This document shows positions 35,444 through 42,886 of a stretch of 64,000 nucleotides of DNA, one piece after another (the first letter of the stretch is position 1; the number at the start of each line of letters is the position of its first letter). This stretch comes from [Lactobacillus] rogosae. GTDB lineage: Bacteria > Bacillota > Clostridia > Lachnospirales > Lachnospiraceae. The notes beneath the pieces were generated by a model, which did not search any database, was not told the origin of the DNA, and saw nothing but the letters and a program-made list of their open reading frames with translations. The stretch covers positions 32,655 to 96,654 of the forward strand of contig FONU01000014.1 in the NCBI GenBank assembly GCA_900112995.1. Reading direction: 5' to 3'. The position numbers were made by a program, and so were the translations under genes.

Positions 35444-36673
35444 ATGGAACATAAAGATACTGAGCAGAAATACGATTTATATACGGAAAAGATTGTATTA
35501 AGTCCTAAGGTTAAATATAAGAATCTTATAAGAACAATTAAGATACTTATATTGATAATAATAGCAGGAGTGGTGTATATAGCGGCTGACAAGCTTATTG
35601 TGCCGTCAGTAAAGGCGAAGTTTGATAAGAAGAAAGCAGAACAGGATAGAATTGAATTCACAAGAGATGAATATCCGGAGCCTGTTGTTGTTGAGGATGA
35701 AGAAGGACAGCCACAGATTAAGAAGGATTATGATACATTAATGCAGTCGTTAAGAACGAAGGTAGATGATGTGCAGAAGTCAGTTGTCATAATTCAGGAA
35801 AGCACGGAAGGGCTTAATTATGAGAATTATATTGAGAACAGGGAAAATGTAACATCTACGGCAGGACTTATTGTTGCCTATGTGAATTCAAGATATATTA
35901 TACTTACATCAAAGAAATATACTGATAATACTGCGGATATAAGTGTTAAGGTTAATGATAATGAATATAAGGCGGTATATGTGTGCTCAGACAGTAATAC
36001 AGGTATAAGTATAATAAGTGTTGATGCTGAACAGATGAGTGAGGACGACAGGACAAGCATAGAGGTATCAGTTCTTAGTAATTCATATATACTTAACAAG
36101 GGTGAGCTTGTAATTGCCGCAGGCAATATATATGGAACGGATGGGGCAGTAGATTATGGAACTATAACCAATATCAGCTCGTACAGCCTTATAGATAATA
36201 ATGTAGACATATTTGAAACTAATCTTACAGCCAAAGATGAAGATTACGCATTTTTATTTAATTCGGACGGCAATGTTGTAGGAATATCTGTACACAGTAA
36301 TAAAGATGTCAAGCTTAAGTTTATGGGAATATCAGATCTTAAAGGTACTATTGAGAATATGATAAACCGTCAGGAGATTATGTATTTTGGTATTAAAGCA
36401 GAGAATGTAGACAATGAATTGGCAGATAAATACAGTCTTACAACAGGAATATATATACTTGCAGTTGAGCAGGAGTCGCCGGCATATCAGGCAGGACTTC
36501 AGACAGGAGATGTAATTGTAGAGGTAAATGGCGAGGAATGTCTTACTATGCAGAAGCTGAATGAGAAGCTGTACAGATGCCAGTCAGGACAGAGCGTTAA
36601 TGTCCTTGTAAAAAGGCTTGGTAAATCAGGGTATTTTGAAGTATCTTATGATGTCAATGTGGAATACAGATAA
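35444..36673 (+). CDS. HtrA-like protein with PDZ domain but no catalytic triad
   Basis: The 409-residue protein has a cytoplasmic N-terminus, one membrane span (about residues 27-48), a trypsin-like beta-barrel domain (about 100-300) and a C-terminal PDZ domain (about 305-400, GIYILAVEQESPAYQAGLQTGD). Where HtrA has TNNHVV the sequence reads ILTSKKYTDN (no His). The Asp region reads SNTGISIISVD. The GNSGGP serine loop is replaced by KDEDYAFLFN. The protease is thus inactive and may act as a scaffold or sensor. Start 35444 uses GAGGGA; an ATG 12 bases earlier overlaps that site. Confidence 0.8.
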   Translation: MEHKDTEQKYDLYTEKIVLSPKVKYKNLIRTIKILILIIIAGVVYIAADKLIVPSVKAKFDKKKAEQDRIEFTRDEYPEPVVVEDEEGQPQIKKDYDTLMQSLRTKVDDVQKSVVIIQESTEGLNYENYIENRENVTSTAGLIVAYVNSRYIILTSKKYTDNTADISVKVNDNEYKAVYVCSDSNTGISIISVDAEQMSEDDRTSIEVSVLSNSYILNKGELVIAAGNIYGTDGAVDYGTITNISSYSLIDNNVDIFETNLTAKDEDYAFLFNSDGNVVGISVHSNKDVKLKFMGISDLKGTIENMINRQEIMYFGIKAENVDNELADKYSLTTGIYILAVEQESPAYQAGLQTGDVIVEVNGEECLTMQKLNEKLYRCQSGQSVNVLVKRLGKSGYFEVSYDVNVEYR

Positions 36674-36774
36674 AGCAGCTACTTGACAGTACAGAGTAGA
36701 ATTAAATAGTTGAGATAAGAATATAATAAGATTAATTGAAATCAGAGAGAAATCTGATTGAATGGAGGAAGAGT

Positions 36775-37716
36775 ATGCGTTATATAGAAACATTTAAAGA
36801 CGGAGACAGAATTTCAGAGGTATACCTGTGTAAATCCAAGTCATCAGCACTTACTAAGGCTGGAAAAGAATACGAGAATGTTATACTTATAGATAAGACA
36901 GGACAGATAGATTCAAAGATATGGGACGTTAATTCAGGTGGAATATGCGATTTTGAAGTTAATGATTATGTATTTGTTAATGGACAGGTTACAAGTTATA
37001 ATGGTGCATTACAGTTTAAAATAGAAAGAATTCGTGTGGCAGCAGAGGATGAGTACACACCAACAGATTATATTCCATCTTCAAGATATGATATAGAGCA
37101 GATGTATGAGGAATTATTAGGATTCGTAAGAAGTGTAGATAATCCATACATAAAGCAGCTTTTGGAAGCATTTTTCGTTGAAGATGAAGTATTTATTAAA
37201 AAGTTCAAGAATACGTCAGCAGCCAAGACAGTACATCACGGATTTATGGGTGGACTGCTTGAACACAGCCTAAGTGTTACAAGATTATGTGCAAAGATGA
37301 GTGAGAATTACGATTTCCTTAACAGGGATCTGCTTATAAGCTGTGCAATGCTTCACGATGTAGGCAAGGTAAGGGAATTAAGTGAATTTCCAAGAAATGA
37401 CTACACAGATGAGGGGAATTTTATAGGTCATATAGTGATTGGCTACGAAATGGTTATTGAAAAAATCAGACATATACCAGATTTTCCAGAGATATTAGCT
37501 AATGAGGTTGGCCATTGTATATTATCACATCACGGTGAGTTAGAATATGGTTCACCTAAGAAGCCGGCAATAGCAGAAGCACTAGCACTTTCTATGGCAG
37601 ATAATATGGATGCAAAGCTTGAAACTTTAAGGGAATGTCTTGAAGCCAAAGACACTAATGACTGGCTTGGATTTAACAGATGGCTTGAATCCAACATAAG
37701 AAGAACAAGTTGTTAA
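36775..37716 (+). CDS. yhaM: 3'-5' exoribonuclease YhaM
   Basis: YhaM degrades RNA from the 3' end. The 313-residue protein has an N-terminal OB-fold nucleic-acid domain (residues about 10-95, VNGQVTSYNGALQFKIERI) and an HD domain with metal ligands in HHGFMGGLLEHSLSV and MLHDVGKV, plus GHIVIGYEMV and SHHGELEYG. ATG 36775 has GGAGGAAGAG upstream; longer frames lack a site. The rlmD gene follows after 14 bp. Confidence 0.92.
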   Translation: MRYIETFKDGDRISEVYLCKSKSSALTKAGKEYENVILIDKTGQIDSKIWDVNSGGICDFEVNDYVFVNGQVTSYNGALQFKIERIRVAAEDEYTPTDYIPSSRYDIEQMYEELLGFVRSVDNPYIKQLLEAFFVEDEVFIKKFKNTSAAKTVHHGFMGGLLEHSLSVTRLCAKMSENYDFLNRDLLISCAMLHDVGKVRELSEFPRNDYTDEGNFIGHIVIGYEMVIEKIRHIPDFPEILANEVGHCILSHHGELEYGSPKKPAIAEALALSMADNMDAKLETLRECLEAKDTNDWLGFNRWLESNIRRTSC

Positions 37717-37730
37717 TGTGAGGAACAGTT

Positions 37731-39485
37731 ATGGCATATAGTAAGAATGATATTGTACAGGTTACAATAGAGGATATAGGAGTAACAGGAGAAGGAATAG
37801 GCAAGATAGACGGCTATACATTATTTGTAAAAGATACAGTCATAGGTGATGTAGTAGAAGTTAAGATTATGAAGGCAAAGAAGAATTACGGATATGCCAG
37901 ACTTATGAATATCATAACACCGTCAAAGGACAGGGTTACACCGGAATGTAATATAGCAAGGCAGTGTGGCGGCTGTCAGTTACAGGCTATGAGTTACGCT
38001 GCACAGCTTAAGTACAAACAGAAGCTTGTCAGTGATAATTTACAGAGAATAGGTGGACTTACAGAAGGCGTAGATTATGAAATGTGTGACATTCTTGGTA
38101 TGGACACGCCATTCAGATACCGCAACAAAGCACAGTATCCTGTAGGTGAGGATAAAGACGGTAATATTATTATGGGATTTTACGCAGGTCATACACATTC
38201 AATAATTCCTTGTGATGACTGCCTTTTAGGTGATGAGAACAACTCTGTAATATTAACAGCCGTCAGGCAGTGGATGAAAGATTACAGGGTAAGAGCCTAT
38301 AACGAGAATATCCATAAGGGAACTTTAAGACATATACTTATAAGAACAGGATTTCATACTGATGAGATTATGGTCTGTCTTGTTACTAAGAAAATGTTAA
38401 GAAAAGAGGCGGCAGATGGACTTGTAAGAGTGATTGAGCGGCTTAATAGTGGCATTTCAGCAAGTGATAACACTTTATCAGGTAGTGATAATAATACAAG
38501 TAATAACAGTGGAAGAAAGTTAAATATAGCTTCGCTGGTTGTCAATATTAATAAAGAGGATACTAATGTAATACTTGGTAGGGAATGTGTAACTCTTTAT
38601 GGAAGACCTTATATAGAAGATTACATTGGAGATATAAAGTTCCAGATATCACCGCTTTCATTCTTTCAGGTTAATCCTAAACAGACAGAAGTGCTTTATA
38701 ACAAAGCATTGGAATTTGCTAATCTTACAGGCAATGAGGCAGTGTGGGATCTGTATTGTGGAATAGGAACAATCTCGTTATTTTTGGCAAAAAATGCAGG
38801 AATGGTATACGGTGTAGAGATAGTTCCACAGGCGATTGAAGATGCGAAGAATAACGCTGGGATTAACGGAATAGATAATGCAGAGTTCTTTGTAGGAAAG
38901 GCAGAAGAAGTAGTCACAGCATTTTATGAAAGCAGGAAAGCAGATGATGGTACAGGTCACAATATGACAAGACCGGATGTTATAGTGGTAGACCCACCAA
39001 GAAAAGGCTGTGATGAGAAGCTTCTGGATACTATTGTTACAATGTCACCACAGAGAGTTGTGTATGTAAGCTGCGATTCGGCAACACTTGCAAGGGATTT
39101 AAAGGTGTTATCGGAGCGTGGATATAAGATTGTGAAAGTACAGCCGGTTGACCAGTTTGGGAATACAGTCCATGTGGAGACTGTTGTCTTACTTTCCAAG
39201 GGAATGGTCGACAGCAGAAAAGTGAAGGTTGACTTCTCCCTGGAGGATATGGATTTATCTGGATTTAGGGGAAAAGCAACTTATGAGCAGATAAAGACTT
39301 ATGTACTGGAGCAGACAGGACTGAAGGTTTCTTCATTGTATATTGCACAGATTAAGAAGAAATGTGGTTTGGATGTTGGTGAGAACTTCAATTTGGCAAA
39401 ATCAGAGAATGCGAGACAGCCACAGTGTACACCGGAGAAGGAAGATGCAATTATGCAGGCATTTAGACATTTTGGAATCATATAG
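37731..39485 (+). CDS. rlmD: 23S rRNA (uracil-C5)-methyltransferase with an element-associated C-terminal tail
   Basis: RlmD/RlmCD methylates U1939 (and often U747) of 23S rRNA. It has an N-terminal TRAM domain (residues about 1-65), a four-cysteine iron-sulfur motif (ECNIARQCGGCQLQ), and the methyltransferase domain with WDLYCGIGTISLFLA, VDPPRKGC and the catalytic Cys in VYVSCDSATLARD. Normal family members end near HVETVVLLS. Here about 100 residues follow (VKVDFSLEDMDLSGF... to AFRHFGII). The tail shifts codon use: leucine becomes CTG/TTG instead of the CTT favoured upstream. A broken homologue of the tail lies after the serine recombinase at 53345. The tail therefore appears to come from integration events at this site. 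Confidence 0.9.
   Translation: MAYSKNDIVQVTIEDIGVTGEGIGKIDGYTLFVKDTVIGDVVEVKIMKAKKNYGYARLMNIITPSKDRVTPECNIARQCGGCQLQAMSYAAQLKYKQKLVSDNLQRIGGLTEGVDYEMCDILGMDTPFRYRNKAQYPVGEDKDGNIIMGFYAGHTHSIIPCDDCLLGDENNSVILTAVRQWMKDYRVRAYNENIHKGTLRHILIRTGFHTDEIMVCLVTKKMLRKEAADGLVRVIERLNSGISASDNTLSGSDNNTSNNSGRKLNIASLVVNINKEDTNVILGRECVTLYGRPYIEDYIGDIKFQISPLSFFQVNPKQTEVLYNKALEFANLTGNEAVWDLYCGIGTISLFLAKNAGMVYGVEIVPQAIEDAKNNAGINGIDNAEFFVGKAEEVVTAFYESRKADDGTGHNMTRPDVIVVDPPRKGCDEKLLDTIVTMSPQRVVYVSCDSATLARDLKVLSERGYKIVKVQPVDQFGNTVHVETVVLLSKGMVDSRKVKVDFSLEDMDLSGFRGKATYEQIKTYVLEQTGLKVSSLYIAQIKKKCGLDVGENFNLAKSENARQPQCTPEKEDAIMQAFRHFGII
39246..39254. other. Candidate attL core within rlmD
   Basis: GATATGGAT occurs here and again at 53321-53329 near the end of the recombinase gene. 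Both copies are read in frame as Asp-Met-Asp. Flanking residues also match (SLEDMDLS against ELDDMDIT). This is the most economical place for a crossover between target gene and element. Confidence 0.45.
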
Positions 39486-39531
39486 ATTGTGGATAAGCAG
39501 CATCGTGAGTCTATCTTACTGCTAAGTAGCG

Positions 39532-39584
39532 AAAAAAGGACATTCCTGAACCGTAATTATTACGGGTCAAAGGATGTCTTTTTT
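39532..39584 (+). terminator. Intrinsic terminator after rlmD
   Basis: An AAAAAGGACAT arm pairs with ATGTCTTTTTT across an inner helix ACCGTAAT/ATTACGGGT, giving a long hairpin with a T-run. The rest of the gap 39486-39840 is AT-rich, with only the promoter at 39772. Confidence 0.75.
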
Positions 39585-39771
39585 GATTGTCTTGGAGTGT
39601 CAAAAGGACAAGGTAATAAAACTGAATATTAAGACTTATATGAATAATATCTATCTTATCTAATAAGACGATATATTTAGTATATATTTATCAATAACAT
39701 TAAATTTATTTAATATATATGGAAAAATATGCTAATTGCAGAGATGATTCTTGCATTTGTAAAGAAAATCG

Positions 39772-39799
39772 TTGAATAAATCTCGTTGAATGATATACT
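39772..39799 (+). promoter_or_regulatory. SigA-type promoter of the TcmP/R-M cassette
   Basis: TTGAAT (39772-39777), a 16-bp spacer and TATACT (39794-39799) precede the HTH gene by about 40 bp. No other promoter or terminator is evident until the end of the helicase gene, so this may drive all six genes. Confidence 0.5.
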
Positions 39800-39840
39800 A
39801 TAATATGGATCACGTTTTTGAAAATCGCGAGGTGATTATC

Positions 39841-40062
39841 GTGGAAGTTAGCTATAAAAAATTATGGAAAATATTGATTGACAAAGACATGAAGAAGAAA
39901 GATTTACAAGCATCTGCTGGAATCAGTTGGGCTTCGGTAACCAAACTTTCTAAGGGAGAAAGGGTAAGTATGGAAGTACTAATGAAAGTATGCAAAACTT
40001 TGAATTGTGATATAGGAGATATAGTGGAACTAATTCCTACAGAAGAAAATGAAATTGGCTGA
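39841..40062 (+). CDS. Small Cro/CI-type HTH regulator
   Basis: The 73-residue protein starts at GTG 39841 (GAGGTG 7 bases upstream) and contains little besides an XRE helix-turn-helix: LWKILIDKDMKKKDLQASAG ... WASVTKLSKGERVSMEVLMKVCKTLNCDIGDI. Such single-domain regulators (YozG type) commonly control the transcription of mobile-element or toxin genes. The next gene starts 11 bases after its stop, so it is probably the autoregulator of the TcmP/R-M cassette. The ATG at 39790 lies within the promoter and is rejected. Confidence 0.85.
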   Translation: MEVSYKKLWKILIDKDMKKKDLQASAGISWASVTKLSKGERVSMEVLMKVCKTLNCDIGDIVELIPTEENEIG

Positions 40063-40073
40063 GGAGTGATACG

Positions 40074-41198
40074 ATGTCTAGCAAGAAAAAGAGCGTGATT
40101 AGTAAGGCAAGTCCTCATACGATTAAAAAATTTGAATTGATTGAGGAATATATAAAATCATGGGCAAAAAAATTACTGTTGACTGATTCTTGCGATGGTC
40201 TGATTTTTATTGATTGTATGTGTAATAGTGGGGTGTATATTGATGATGCTGGACAAGTAGTGAAGGGGACGGCAGTTCGTGTTTCAGAAGTGCTCTGGGA
40301 AGTGGCTAGAACCTATACGGATAATAATATACATATTTATTTGAATGACAAAGATAAAGCACGGGTAGATGAATTGAAAAAGCATCTTCCACAAGATGAA
40401 CGTAATTTTAAGATTGTCACATCTTGTAGCGATGCACACGAGTTACTTTTGACTATCGGCCCACAGTTGTATGGAACAGGGAATTTTCATTATTTTCTGC
40501 TTTATGATCCATATGATGCGACTATTGATTGGAAATCACTTTTGCCGTTTTTCCGAAATTGGGGAGAGGTTATGATTAATCATATGGTTTCAGATCCGGT
40601 GCGGGCGATTACAAGTGCCAAGAAAAGGACAACAAAGGCAAAGTATGAGAACACATATCTGGAGGATTTTGAAAAACTGGTACCTTATGGAAGTGACAAG
40701 GTAGCATATGAGGCCAGAGTGGAGGAAATCATAAATTCTCTAAAGGGAACTCGTAAATATTATGTATCGGCATTTCCCTTCTATAACACGCAGAATTCAC
40801 TTGTGTACAATTTGATTCATTGTACGAGCGATAAGGAAGGATTTAAGCTTTACAAGAAGAGTGCTTGGAAGGTATTTGGTGCACAGTCCTCTACTAAGCA
40901 TTCGACTGAGAATAGGCAGTTATCGTTTGATTTTTTCGGAGAAATTACTGAAGAAGAGGATGAAAGCTGTTTACATGTTATCGATATCGCGAAATATCTG
41001 CAGCGCAGTTTTAGAGGTAGAAAACAAGTGTCTCTTGATGAGATGTGGGAACTTTTAGATAACCACCCGATTTTTCCTTCAGACGGATTCCGTAATGAGA
41101 TAAAGAGTGATCTTACGGATTTTTTTGACGCGAAGATCGAGCAGATTGTGAATTCTGAGACAGGAAAAAAGGAAACGGTGATCTCTTTCTCTTCATGA
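40074..41198 (+). CDS. tcmP: Three-Cys-motif partner protein TcmP (first copy)
   Basis: TcmP proteins are defined by co-occurrence with three-Cys-motif radical-SAM-like proteins; their activity is not established. The 374-residue protein shows the family pattern: an N-terminal helix, LIFIDCMCNSGVYID then GTAVRVSEVL, and the block FLLYDPYDATIDWKSLLPFF. These resemble methyltransferase motif I (DxFAGxG) and motif IV (DPPY-like), though motif I is eroded here (CMCNSG). The C-terminal region (about 300-374) looks like a winged-helix segment. GAGGAG precedes the ATG. A second, better conserved copy follows after 26 bp. Confidence 0.8.
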   Translation: MSSKKKSVISKASPHTIKKFELIEEYIKSWAKKLLLTDSCDGLIFIDCMCNSGVYIDDAGQVVKGTAVRVSEVLWEVARTYTDNNIHIYLNDKDKARVDELKKHLPQDERNFKIVTSCSDAHELLLTIGPQLYGTGNFHYFLLYDPYDATIDWKSLLPFFRNWGEVMINHMVSDPVRAITSAKKRTTKAKYENTYLEDFEKLVPYGSDKVAYEARVEEIINSLKGTRKYYVSAFPFYNTQNSLVYNLIHCTSDKEGFKLYKKSAWKVFGAQSSTKHSTENRQLSFDFFGEITEEEDESCLHVIDIAKYLQRSFRGRKQVSLDEMWELLDNHPIFPSDGFRNEIKSDLTDFFDAKIEQIVNSETGKKETVISFSS

Positions 41199-41224
41199 GA
41201 TAGAGTTTCAGATATATGAGGTGA

Positions 41225-42094
41225 TTGGAATATATGGCAATATCGCAGAAATTTGGTGGCAATTGGACTGAAGAGAAGCTGAATATCTTCACTAGTTATT
41301 TGGACGCATACATAATTGCACTGCAAAATCAGAAGTTTAAGAAGATTTATATAGACGCCTTTGCTGGAACCGGTGAGATCGAGACCAGCGACGGTGGGCA
41401 GTATCTTGTGGGCTCCGCTAAGCGTGCACTGGCGTCTGAAAAAAAGTTCGATCACTATTATTTTATAGAAGCGGACTCTCAGAAGGCGGGAGAACTTCAG
41501 AATATGATAAATACCGAGTTCCCGCAGATGAGGCGAATTGTTACGATTTACTGTGGCGATGCGAATGATAAGCTTGCGGAGATTATTAGCAGTGTAGACT
41601 GGAGATATAACAGAGGCTTGCTGTTCTTAGATCCATATGCGACGCAGGTAAATTGGACTACGCTTGAAAATGTAGCGCAGACGAAATCGATAGATGTATG
41701 GTACCTATTTCCGTTTTCTGCACTTGAGCGGATGCTGCCGAAAAACGGAAAGTACGATAAGTGGGAAGAATGCATAGACCGCTTGCTTGGAGATTCTGGA
41801 TGGCGGGAAGAATTTTACAAGAAAGATCCCCAGATGTCACTTTTTGATTTGTTCCCAGAAACGGGACAAAGCGATGGTGAAAGGATGATTAAGGATGCAA
41901 ATCCGGATCACATAAGGGATTATATCCTTTCCAGGCTAGAGACAATCTTTCCATGTGTATCTAAATATGCACGTATTTTCAGGAACAGTAGAAGATCGCC
42001 GATGTTCCTATTCTGCTTTGCTATTTCGAACGAGAGTGAAGCAGCACAAAAACTTGCTTTGAAGATAGCAAATCATATATTAAAGAATAAATAG
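41225..42094 (+). CDS. tcmP: Three-Cys-motif partner protein TcmP (second copy)
   Basis: The 289-residue protein begins near MEYMAISQKFGGNWTEEKL; an ATG 9 bases downstream (MAISQKF, 41234) is the likely start, since GAGGTG lies in front of it. Family motifs are intact: KIYIDAFAGTGEIE, LVGSAKRAL, YFIEADSQKAGEL, and LLFLDPYATQVNWTTLE followed by DVWYLFPFSALERML. The DAFAGTG plus DPY arrangement is like a Rossmann methyltransferase. It is only distantly similar to the first copy, so the two are diverged paralogues rather than a recent duplication. The three-Cys partner gene comes next. Confidence 0.85.
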   Translation: MEYMAISQKFGGNWTEEKLNIFTSYLDAYIIALQNQKFKKIYIDAFAGTGEIETSDGGQYLVGSAKRALASEKKFDHYYFIEADSQKAGELQNMINTEFPQMRRIVTIYCGDANDKLAEIISSVDWRYNRGLLFLDPYATQVNWTTLENVAQTKSIDVWYLFPFSALERMLPKNGKYDKWEECIDRLLGDSGWREEFYKKDPQMSLFDLFPETGQSDGERMIKDANPDHIRDYILSRLETIFPCVSKYARIFRNSRRSPMFLFCFAISNESEAAQKLALKIANHILKNK

Positions 42095-42112
42095 GCGAAG
42101 GACGGAAACAAC

Positions 42113-42877
42113 TTGAAGACGATAAAACGAAAATCCATGCTTTATCAAACAGGAGTAGAGTATGGTGACTACACAATGAATCACGTGCAGGGCTGCGCAC
42201 ATGGGTGTAAATATCCATGTTACGCATTCCTGATGAAGAAGCGATTCGGGCAAATTAAGGATTACGAGAGCTGGCTTGAGCCGGTGCTTGTATCAAACAC
42301 GCTTGAACTGCTGGATAAAGAGATACCGAGGCTCAGAGATAAGATTCAGTCTGTGCAGCTTTGCTTTACCACAGATCCGTTCATGGAAGGATACCCAGAG
42401 GTGGCCAAGATGAGCATTGCGGCTATCCGAAAGCTGAACGAGGCTGGTATCAAATGTACTACTCTAACAAAGGGACTGTTACCTATAGAATTGGCGGAGC
42501 TTTCTCCGGAAAACGAATATGGGATTACACTGATCACTCTGGATGAAGCTTATCGGGAACAGATGGAACCGGGAGCCGTTTCCTGTGCAGAACGACTGGC
42601 AGCATTGGGTGCACTTCACGATGCCGGTTGTAAGACGTGGGTAAGTATGGAGCCGTATCCGACACCGAACATGGTTGAGCAGAATCTGCACGAACTACTT
42701 GAGGCGGTATCTTTTACAGATCGGATCATTTTCGGGAGAACGAACTATAGTAAGGTAGCAAACGCCTACGAAAGGCATAAGCATTTTTACAATGAGTGTG
42801 CGGCAGATGTGATTTCCTTCTGTCAGGAACATGGCATTGATTATCATATTAAGGTAAAAACAATAACGGAAGAATGA
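42113..42877 (+). CDS. Three-Cys-motif radical-SAM-like protein (TcmP partner)
   Basis: The 254-residue protein has cysteines at about residues 28, 32 and 36 in GCAHGCKYPCYA. That is CxxxCxxxC, one residue longer than the canonical radical SAM CxxxCxxC. The rest has the SPL-like barrel pattern (VQLCFTTDPFMEGYPEV, CTTLTKGLLP, ITLITLDEAYREQMEPG, TWVSMEPYPTPN, DRIIFGRTNYSKV). Family members are encoded beside TcmP. The TTG at 42113 is taken as start because the text MKTIKRKSMLYQTGVEYGDY fits the family's N-terminus; GAAGGACGG lies upstream. The chemistry is unknown. Confidence 0.82.
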   Translation: MKTIKRKSMLYQTGVEYGDYTMNHVQGCAHGCKYPCYAFLMKKRFGQIKDYESWLEPVLVSNTLELLDKEIPRLRDKIQSVQLCFTTDPFMEGYPEVAKMSIAAIRKLNEAGIKCTTLTKGLLPIELAELSPENEYGITLITLDEAYREQMEPGAVSCAERLAALGALHDAGCKTWVSMEPYPTPNMVEQNLHELLEAVSFTDRIIFGRTNYSKVANAYERHKHFYNECAADVISFCQEHGIDYHIKVKTITEE

Positions 42878-42886
42878 GGTGGTGTT

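Noticed and set aside
39190..39485. The rlmD tail as a separate gene or as a normal part of the RlmD family
   Set aside because: It is in frame with rlmD without its own start or ribosome site, and typical family members end before it, so it is described as an added tail of rlmD.
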